Made by a program: the position numbers and the translations under genes. Below the pieces are notes generated by a model that did not search any database, was not told the DNA's origin, and worked only from the letters and a program-made list of their open reading frames with translations. This document shows positions 1 through 5,108 of a DNA stretch of 5,749 nucleotides, piece after piece. The stretch comes from Rhodospirillales bacterium (GTDB lineage: Bacteria > Pseudomonadota > Alphaproteobacteria > Micavibrionales > UBA2020): NCBI GenBank assembly GCA_023266795.1, contig JAHFPI010000123.1, positions 1-5,749 of the forward strand, written 5' to 3'. The number at the start of each line of letters is the position of its first letter. Position 1 is the first letter of the stretch.

Positions 1-177
1 GCTCTTTCTGCTCAGGTGACGATGGATGCCATCAGGGCCGAAATGCAGAAGCCCGAAAATGACGGTCTGGGCGTCCGGCAGATGGCGGCTGTGCTGAAAG
101 ACAAGAAGCTTCTGAGGGCTGTCATGGCGCCGCAAAACGTCCTGAAAGTGCCGCAGCTTTTAATGGCGATGCGCTAA
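1..177 (+). CDS. C-terminal end of an unrecognised protein (5' end outside window)
   Basis: A frame open from the left edge encodes 58 residues and stops with TAA at 175-177. I do not recognise the family. The visible tail is charged and looks helical: a segment around residues 8-17 (MDAIRAEMQK), a short polar turn (PENDGLG), then an amphipathic stretch rich in Leu, Met, Lys and Arg ending LLMAMR. No membrane segment or catalytic motif is visible. Residue composition favours this plus-strand frame. The opposite frame is also open but gives a His-rich, less protein-like product. The gene converges on murG and its last 18 bases (160-177) overlap the murG 3' end, so no terminator fits between them. 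An ATG at 22 exists, but the frame is open upstream of it, so I treat the gene as partial. The evidence is an open frame and plausible composition only. Confidence 0.55.
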   Translation, partial: ALSAQVTMDAIRAEMQKPENDGLGVRQMAAVLKDKKLLRAVMAPQNVLKVPQLLMAMR

Positions 178-1254
178 TTCCCGCTCAACAAGATCGGCAA
201 GATTTTTTACGGCTTCCGGCTGGCCGCAGGCGCGGGCGGCTTTGGCGGCGTTTTCAATCAGGGCGGGATTTTTGACGAGCTGTTCGATCTGTCGTGCCAG
301 AAATTGCGGCGTGAACTGCTCCTGCTGGATAATCCACGCGCCGTCTTTTCTGGCGATGAGTTCGGCGTTGTGCAGTTGCTGCTGGTCGGCATGGCCGGGG
401 TAGGGGACGAAAATGGCCGGACGCCCCACCACGGCGGTTTCAGCCACCGTCGAGGCGCCGGAGCGTCCGATAAACAGATGACAGGCCGATAATCTCTCCG
501 GCATATCGTTAAAAAAGGCTTTTATGTCAGCCGTCACGCCCGCCGTTCGGTATTTCTCTATCGTGGCGGGGATATCTCCTTCCCGGCACTGATGGACGAT
601 GCGCAGGCGTTTTTTAATATCCTCCGGCAGTTGCTGCACGGCTTCCGGTACGACCTCACTGAAAACCTTGGCCGCCTGACTGCCGCCGGTAATGAAAATT
701 TCGAAGCTGCCGTCAACGGGCGGGTAAGGATTGTTTCGCGCGGTGCGAATGCCGGCACGCACCGGATTGCCGGTCAGCACAACCTTGGCCTGATCGACAG
801 GCTTGATGCCGCGCGTGTCGGGCAGCGAAACGGCGATTTTTTTCGCGGCGTAGGCGAGCCATACGTTGGCCTTGCCCAGCACCGCGTTTTGTTCATGAAG
901 GATAGTCGGGTATCCCATGATCTGCCCTGCAATGACGGCGGGGAAGGACGGATAGCCTCCGAAGCCTACGATCAGCGCGGGTTTGTATTTTCCGAGGAGA
1001 AAAAAGGATTGCAGAATGCCGACTTCTATATCAATGACGGCTTTTATCTTGCTGAGGATGCCGGGTTTCAGCGTGGCGGCGCGTACGCAGTCGATGCGCA
1101 CCTTTTCGCCCAGCTTTTGAAAGGCCGTGCCGCGCTTGTCGGTGATGATGATGACGGTATGCCCCCGGTCGAGAAGCTCCTGCGCCAGAGCTTCCGCCGG
1201 ATAAAGATGCCCGCCCGTGCCACCTGCGGCTAAAATGATTGTTTCAGGGTTCAT
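160..1254 (-). CDS. murG: UDP-GlcNAc:lipid I GlcNAc transferase MurG
   Basis: MurG transfers GlcNAc from UDP-GlcNAc to undecaprenyl-PP-MurNAc-pentapeptide (lipid I) to give lipid II, at the cytoplasmic face of the inner membrane. The 364 residues match the usual family length and the two-domain GT-B fold. Visible motifs are the N-terminal glycine loop GGTGGH (11-16), GFGGYPSFP (97-105), HEQNAVLGKAN (120-130), GNPVR (162-166), the UDP-side loop GGSQ (190-193), GRSGASTVAE (263-272) and the HADQQQ segment (288-293) of the donor site. The start at 1254 puts the glycine loop at the expected place. The SD there is weak, but the first 11 bases overlap the end of ftsW, so translation is probably coupled. 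One oddity: the loop reads GGSQAAK, where most MurG proteins have GGSQGAR. The gene is last in its run, and no murC follows; the 3' end overlaps a convergent gene. Confidence 0.97.
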   Translation of the reverse strand: MNPETIILAAGGTGGHLYPAEALAQELLDRGHTVIIITDKRGTAFQKLGEKVRIDCVRAATLKPGILSKIKAVIDIEVGILQSFFLLGKYKPALIVGFGGYPSFPAVIAGQIMGYPTILHEQNAVLGKANVWLAYAAKKIAVSLPDTRGIKPVDQAKVVLTGNPVRAGIRTARNNPYPPVDGSFEIFITGGSQAAKVFSEVVPEAVQQLPEDIKKRLRIVHQCREGDIPATIEKYRTAGVTADIKAFFNDMPERLSACHLFIGRSGASTVAETAVVGRPAIFVPYPGHADQQQLHNAELIARKDGAWIIQQEQFTPQFLARQIEQLVKNPALIENAAKAARACGQPEAVKNLADLVERELAHRH

Positions 1255-2374
1255 CGTGAGACCGGTTCTGTTGCCGTTTGCGGGTCAGGGACAGCAGCAT
1301 CCCCATGCCCAGCCCCAGCGACAGCAAGGATGAGCCGCCATAACTGATAAACGGCAGCGTCATGCCCTTGGCGGGGAGCAGTTGCAGCGAGGAGCCCATA
1401 TGGATCAGGCTTTGCAGGCCGAACTGCATCAGCAGCCCGCTGACGCCGAGAATGATAAACAGGTCGTCGTTGCGAAAAATGCGGACGATGCTGCGGACGA
1501 TGATGAAATAAAACAGCAGTATCAGGAGAATGACGGCAAACATGCCGAATTCCTCCCCCGCCACGGCAAAAATAAAATCCGCATGGGCGTCGGGCAGGGT
1601 CAGCTTGACCTGTCCGTGGCCGGGGCCGGTGCCGAACAACCCGCCGTTGCTGAAAGCGTCCAGTGATTTCTGCACCTGATAGTTGTCGCCGGCGGCGGGG
1701 TCGAGAAAGCGGTCGATACGGCTGGCGACATGCGGAAAAAACATGTAGGCGCCGAAAATGCCCAGCACGAACAGCCCTGCCAGCGCGGCGATCAGCAGCA
1801 TCGGCAGGCCGGAGAGGAATATCTGTATGCCCCAGATGGAGGAAAGCACGACAGACATGCCGAAATCCGGCTGCAGCATCAGCAGGCAGATCACAACCAG
1901 ATAAAGCGCCGTCGCCAGCTGGTAGCCGGGAAAGTTTTCTATAGAGCGATGACGCGCCATCAGCCAGGCGCTGACAATGGCAAAAGTAGGTTTTGCGAAT
2001 TCGGAGGGTTGCAGGGTAAAGCCCATGATGGAGACCCAGCGCGTGGCGCCCTTGACCTCGGTGCCGAATAAAATCGCCGCCATCATCAGGACCATGGCGG
2101 CGGCCAGCGTGACGCAGGCCGTGCGCCAGAGCATTTTCTGGTCCATCAGGGAAATGCCAAATATCAGCGCGATGGTCGGCACCAGAAAGGCGAGCTGGTG
2201 GTAAACGAAGTAAAAGGGGTGAAGCCCCAGCCGTTCCGCGACCGCCGGCGAGGCGGCCGTGACCAGCACGATGCCGCTGATAATCAGGATTCCCAGCGCG
2301 GCCAGCGTCAGGCGGTCGACGGACCACCACCAGCGGCTGAGGATCGATTTGTCGGTGCGCGCGGTTTTTTTCAT
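1244..2374 (-). CDS. ftsW: Septal peptidoglycan glycosyltransferase FtsW (SEDS family)
   Basis: FtsW is the polytopic SEDS polymerase that, with its class B PBP partner FtsI, builds septal glycan strands from lipid II. The 376 residues start with a short cytoplasmic tail (KKTARTDKS...) followed by about ten hydrophobic segments. Family landmarks in order are KGATRW (108-113), LQPSEFAKP (121-129), LQPDFG (167-172), DRFLDP (221-226), the large periplasmic loop PDAHADFIFAVAGEEFG (261-277) and GMTLPFISYGGSSLL (337-351). The Asp in AHADF (about 266) aligns by motif with the proposed catalytic Asp of the SEDS family. FtsW is preferred over RodA because of its place between murD and murG. The start overlaps the murD stop as ATGA, with AAGGA eight bases upstream inside murD. 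The 3' end overlaps murG by 11 bases. Nothing looks damaged. Confidence 0.96.
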   Translation of the reverse strand: MKKTARTDKSILSRWWWSVDRLTLAALGILIISGIVLVTAASPAVAERLGLHPFYFVYHQLAFLVPTIALIFGISLMDQKMLWRTACVTLAAAMVLMMAAILFGTEVKGATRWVSIMGFTLQPSEFAKPTFAIVSAWLMARHRSIENFPGYQLATALYLVVICLLMLQPDFGMSVVLSSIWGIQIFLSGLPMLLIAALAGLFVLGIFGAYMFFPHVASRIDRFLDPAAGDNYQVQKSLDAFSNGGLFGTGPGHGQVKLTLPDAHADFIFAVAGEEFGMFAVILLILLFYFIIVRSIVRIFRNDDLFIILGVSGLLMQFGLQSLIHMGSSLQLLPAKGMTLPFISYGGSSLLSLGLGMGMLLSLTRKRQQNRSHDEP

Positions 2375-3747
2375 GCGCAGGCGTCCTTCGCGCCGGAAGT
2401 GGTTTTTTTGACCAGATCGACGAAGGCCTCGCCGCGCTGTTCGAAGTTTTTAAACTGGTCGAAGCTGGCGCAGGCGGGCGAGAGCAGGACGACGGCGTTT
2501 TGAAGTTTCTCCTGCTGCGCCAGGCCGTGGGCAGCGGCCACCGCCTTGTCGAGCGTGCCGGACAGGGTGAAGGGAACATCCTGCGTTTTAAGCCACGCGG
2601 CCATTTTTTGCTGCGCATCGCCGATAAGAAAAGCATGACGCACATGGCGGATGTATTTTTCGCAGTCGCTATAACCGCCGTCTTTCGGCTTCCCGCCCGC
2701 AATCCAGTAAATCGGGTCATAGGTGCGGAGCGCCATGGCCGCCGCCTGATCGTTGGTGGCCTTGCTGTCGTTGATATAGGTGACGCCGTTACAAACAGCG
2801 ACGATGTTCTGCCGGTGCGCGAGGCCGGGGAAGGTTTTCAGGCCTGCGATGATCTGCGCCGCCGTAACCCCCGCCGCCGTGCAGGTCGCATAAGCCATCG
2901 CCGCGTTCTGCCAGTTGTGTTGGCCCTGCAAAGCGCGGCAGGGTTTCAGGTCAAGGATTTCGCGGCCATTATCTTTCAGGAGGCCTTCCGGTGTCACCGA
3001 TATGCCTTCGGCCAGCGGGCTGAGGCAGGAGACGGGAATATCGTGGCGCGCCGAATTGGCGACCTCGCCGTACACTTCCCGCGACCATTCATCATCAAGC
3101 CCGACGATGCCGCCGCCCTTACCACGAAAGATTTTTTTCTTGGCGGCGATATAGCCCTCCATCCCGCCGTGGCGATCGAGATGGTCGGGCGCGAGGTTGA
3201 TGAGGACAGCGATGTCCGGCGTATAGGTAGGGCACAGGTCAAGCTGATAGGAAGACAACTCGAACACATAAACGCCTTTGTCCGATAATTGCGGCAGCGA
3301 CAGCGCCGCATCGCCGATATTGCCGCCGACAGCGGATTCAACGCCGGCGGTTTTTAAAATATGCCCGATCAGCGCCGTGGTGGTCGATTTGCCGTTCGTG
3401 CCGGTGATGCCGATGGTTTTGATGGCCGGGTGCGCGCGGTGAAACAGCTCGATGTCGCAGACAATGTCGCAGCCCGCCTTCCGCGCCTGCATTACGGTCG
3501 GGTGCGGCGCCGGATGCGTCAGCGGAATACCGGGCGCAAGGCAGAGCAGCGCAAAACGGCTGAAATCCACCTGCGTCAGGTCTTCCGTCGGCAGCCCCTG
3601 CCGTGCCGCCGCATTATCATCCCACAACACCGTTGCAATCCCCGCCGCCCTGCACGCCTCATAAGCCGCAACCCCGCTCTTCCCAAGGCCGACAATGGCG
3701 ACGGGTTTGTTGTTGAGCTGCGGTTTGAGCGGTTTGAGGTCGATCAT
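2371..3747 (-). CDS. murD: UDP-MurNAc-L-alanine--D-glutamate ligase MurD
   Basis: MurD is the cytoplasmic ATP-dependent ligase that adds D-Glu to UDP-MurNAc-L-Ala, the second amino acid of the stem peptide. The 458 residues fit the usual length. Domain 1 has the nucleotide-binding turn GLGKSG (20-25). The central ATPase domain has the P-loop GTNGKST (116-122), ELSSYQL (163-169), NLAPDHLDRH (184-193) and HNWQN (277-281). The C-terminal domain has HRQ (311-313), NDSKATN (326-332), GGKPKD (351-356) and SPACASFDQFKNFEQRGEAF (423-442), characteristic of MurD rather than MurC, MurE or MurF. The start at 3747 gives the usual short lead before the glycine-rich turn and has GGAAG three bases upstream. 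Upstream one expects mraY; instead the murD start overlaps the stop of a truncated lipase as ATGA. Downstream it overlaps ftsW in the same way. Confidence 0.97.
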   Translation of the reverse strand: MIDLKPLKPQLNNKPVAIVGLGKSGVAAYEACRAAGIATVLWDDNAAARQGLPTEDLTQVDFSRFALLCLAPGIPLTHPAPHPTVMQARKAGCDIVCDIELFHRAHPAIKTIGITGTNGKSTTTALIGHILKTAGVESAVGGNIGDAALSLPQLSDKGVYVFELSSYQLDLCPTYTPDIAVLINLAPDHLDRHGGMEGYIAAKKKIFRGKGGGIVGLDDEWSREVYGEVANSARHDIPVSCLSPLAEGISVTPEGLLKDNGREILDLKPCRALQGQHNWQNAAMAYATCTAAGVTAAQIIAGLKTFPGLAHRQNIVAVCNGVTYINDSKATNDQAAAMALRTYDPIYWIAGGKPKDGGYSDCEKYIRHVRHAFLIGDAQQKMAAWLKTQDVPFTLSGTLDKAVAAAHGLAQQEKLQNAVVLLSPACASFDQFKNFEQRGEAFVDLVKKTTSGAKDACA

Positions 3748-4217
3748 GCGCTTCCAGACAAACTGTTATTTCTTTCCCCATTGACCAGCCCGCCGCCGAG
3801 GGAGTGCCCTGTCGTAGAAATAGAAACGTTATCCGCTGCGGCCAAGTCAACGGCATTGTAAAAGCTGAACGCCATAGCGCCTTCCGGGCCATCCGGATGG
3901 CCTAACGCAACACCGTAACCATTATACCAGTCACTGCCAATGGTAGAGGTGCCAAACAGGGAATCCGTGCCGCGATAGGAAATCACCACATTTCCACTCG
4001 ATAGGGTATAGGCGATTCCGTAGAAGCCGATGTTTTGGGCGTCTGCATTTCCTAGGTTTTTATAAACAGTCGCATTTCCAATATGAGTTATATCTGGCGC
4101 ATCAGATTGTTGAATAATATCACCGTTTGCGTTTCGGATATTAAGATCAATACCATAGTTATAGCCGCGATTATATGAGTCCATCGCCAGAATTGCTTTA
4201 AAAAGAGTGTCGTCCAT
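3744..4217 (-). pseudogene. Truncated class 3 (Mbeg1/DUF2974-like) lipase fragment
   Basis: The 157 residues carry the N-terminal half of an alpha/beta-hydrolase lipase. Visible are an opening AMDSYNRGYNYG (11-22), the core strand and oxyanion-side motif VISYRGTD (78-85), DWYNGYG (96-102) and the nucleophile elbow GHSLGGGL (137-144, Ser139). Right after Leu144, near position 3785, the homology stops and an unrelated tail of 13 residues (VNGERNNSLSGSA) runs to the stop. The family's catalytic Asp and His lie beyond this point and are missing, as is about half the fold, so hydrolase activity is unlikely. Neither other frame past the break resumes a lipase sequence, so this is a deletion or replacement, not a simple frameshift. 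The stop overlaps the murD start (ATGA), and the start overlaps the preceding gene's stop (TAATG) with AAGGGA eight bases upstream. Base composition is AT-rich (44 of 120 G+C at 4081-4200). The family-level call is from motifs; the precise subfamily is a guess. Confidence 0.75.
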
Positions 4218-4945
4218 TATTTTGATCCCTTATAAAAGTCGCCCTTGTCTAACTGGTTCAACAACCCTGCACCGCCCAAGAATTGTCCAGATATATATCC
4301 TTTGGTCTGCGGCAGCCACGGCAGCAACTTCTCAATCCCTGTCGTAACCGAATCACGCGTTATCTCGATCGTCACTTCTTTTAGCTTGATGCCCGCGCCG
4401 AACACTTCTACAGCAGTTTTTGCCATGCCGCCGTACCCGGTCGGCATATCCCGATCATTATATTGAGATATGGCCTCCACCGTCTTCGGATCGTTCAAAT
4501 CTCTGAACCGCACGAACATCGGATATTGCTGCGGTGTCAGTGTGGTCTTGGCGTTTTTTAGAGAGCGATAATAGCCTATACCTTCACGGCTGAAGGGGTC
4601 GTTCCCGGAGGGAAAAGCCGTGGTTAAAATATAACCACCATAGTCAATGCCACCAACTCCGCCGCGCATAAGCGCGAACAAAACCCCGTGCTTGCCTAAA
4701 TCTACAATTACGGCTTCCCCCCTTGTTACCCCTACGGCACCAACGCTTGTTGAGCCGAGAAATTGAGGCGACTTCTCTATAGCCACTTCCCTCACGGCAG
4801 AACCCGTTTTTATGCCTTCTGGGGTTTCAAGGGTCACCGTCATGCGGTAGCGCACAGCAGTGGAAGGATAGGCGATGCTCCATGCCGCATATATCGTCGC
4901 CACCAGCCCCAGCAATATCCAGACAGATTTTGGAATTTTTTTCAT
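4217..4945 (-). CDS. Uncharacterised membrane-anchored periplasmic protein
   Basis: I recognise no named function. The 242-residue product starts MKKIPKSVW, then one hydrophobic segment (about 8-26), which reads as an uncleaved signal anchor with the rest in the periplasm. The soluble part opens with beta-rich sequence RYRMTVTLETPEGIKTGSAV (33-51 region), then RGEAVIVDLG (75-84) and VLFALM (88-93). The C-terminal part holds MFVRFRDLNDPKTVEAI (143-159) and ITRDSVTTGIEKLLPWL (195-211), then GYISGQFLGG. I have the impression that similar anchored proteins of unknown function occur in other alphaproteobacteria, but cannot confirm it here. The start at 4945 is supported by a strong SD six bases upstream and by the basic residues before the anchor. 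The frame is intact, unlike the lipase gene it is coupled to through TAATG. It could assist or restrain a secreted lipase; that is inference from adjacency only. Confidence 0.8.
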   Translation of the reverse strand: MKKIPKSVWILLGLVATIYAAWSIAYPSTAVRYRMTVTLETPEGIKTGSAVREVAIEKSPQFLGSTSVGAVGVTRGEAVIVDLGKHGVLFALMRGGVGGIDYGGYILTTAFPSGNDPFSREGIGYYRSLKNAKTTLTPQQYPMFVRFRDLNDPKTVEAISQYNDRDMPTGYGGMAKTAVEVFGAGIKLKEVTIEITRDSVTTGIEKLLPWLPQTKGYISGQFLGGAGLLNQLDKGDFYKGSK

Positions 4946-4951
4946 TTTTCA

Positions 4952-4960
4952 CCCTCTCCC
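4952..4960 (-). promoter_or_regulatory. Strong ribosome binding site of the membrane-anchored protein
   Basis: On the minus strand GGGAGAGGG lies six bases (TGAAAA) before the ATG at 4945 and fixes that start. It abuts the outer end of the palindromic repeat, sharing base 4960, so the first hairpin of the repeat sits just upstream of the ribosome binding site and could affect its access. Confidence 0.7.
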
Positions 4961-5064
4961 GTCATGCCCGCCTTGCGCGGGCATCCGGAAGCGTGTCCAC
5001 GCGTCTTGTGACTTATAAGACGGCCGGACGGCCTGCCAGACCCCCGCGTGAAGCGGGGGTGACG
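4960..5064. repeat. REP/MITE-like palindromic element of about 105 bases
   Basis: The ends form imperfect terminal inverted repeats: CGTCATGCCCGC (4960-4971) against the reverse complement of GCGGGGGTGACG (5053-5064), 10 of 12 matching. Each end also folds by itself: ATGCCCGC/GCGGGCAT (4964-4971 with 4977-4984, loop of 5) and ACCCCCGC/GCGGGGGT (5040-5047 with 5053-5060, loop of 5). Smaller hairpins lie between: GCGTG/CACGC (4991-5002), GTCTT/AAGAC (5003-5021) and GGCC/GGCC (5022-5033). The GTCATNCCCGC...GCGGGNATGAC form is familiar from dispersed short palindromic repeats of alphaproteobacterial genomes. No second copy is seen in this window, so mobility is inferred from architecture. It sits wholly between genes, in the 5' untranslated region of the accessory pair if the candidate promoter is real. 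There is no U-tract after either stem, so I do not call it an intrinsic terminator. Confidence 0.75.
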
Positions 5065-5102
5065 ATGTGAGAAATATAAATTTATAACAAAGGACATCGT
5101 CA
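5060..5102 (-). repeat. 9-bp perfect inverted repeat enclosing the mraY stop and an AT palindrome
   Basis: TGACGATGT (5060-5068) and ACATCGTCA (5094-5102) are exact reverse complements separated by 25 AT-rich bases. The right arm includes the mraY stop codon (5100-5102). The loop holds a perfect 12-base palindrome, TATAAATTTATA (5075-5086). The left arm shares its first base with the outer hairpin of the palindromic element, so two stems would stack end to end in RNA. It could be a transcript-end structure, a protein-binding site or a remnant of how the element inserted. Confidence 0.5.
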
Positions 5103-5108
5103 TCTCAA
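5081..5108 (-). promoter_or_regulatory. Candidate sigma-70-type promoter at the mraY stop
   Basis: On the minus strand TTGAGA (5108-5103) and TATAAA (5086-5081) are separated by 16 bases. Each matches the housekeeping consensus at 5 of 6 positions. The start of transcription would be near 5074, giving an untranslated leader of roughly 130 bases that contains the whole palindromic element. It would drive the membrane-protein gene, the lipase fragment and probably murD-ftsW-murG independently of mraY. AT-rich sequence yields chance matches, so this is a candidate only. Confidence 0.35.

Noticed and set aside
1..159. Start of murC after murG on the minus strand
   Set aside because: The open minus frame there lacks the MurC N-terminal glycine motif (HFVGIGG type) and a start codon with SD; its residues look like a mirror frame.
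592..1233. Long plus-strand open frame of 213 codons opposite murG
   Set aside because: It is fully antisense to a well-supported murG, with a composition (many His, Arg, Gly, Asp) typical of a mirror frame in GC-rich DNA and no recognisable motif.
1251..2720. Minus-strand open frame of 489 codons across ftsW and the end of murD
   Set aside because: It is an out-of-frame shadow: Arg, Pro and Ala dominate, and the true frames there carry FtsW and MurD motifs.
2500..3288. Plus-strand open frame of 262 codons opposite murD
   Set aside because: It is antisense to conserved MurD motifs, has no family resemblance and is explained by the absence of stops in GC-rich mirror frames.
3361..3861. Plus-strand open frame spanning the murD/lipase junction
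   Set aside because: It has shadow-like Arg-rich composition and crosses two genes without matching either.
3744..3900. Simple frameshift in the lipase gene
   Set aside because: Reading on in the other frames after the GHSLGGGL elbow gives no lipase-like sequence before murD begins, so the 3' half is absent, not shifted.
4964..5060. Intrinsic terminators formed by the two strong GC hairpins
   Set aside because: Neither stem is followed by a run of T on either strand, and essential genes downstream on the minus strand need transcription.
4763..5070. Short plus-strand frames over the start of the membrane-protein gene and the palindromic element
   Set aside because: They read through hairpin DNA and the antisense of a real gene; neither has a credible product or ribosome binding site.
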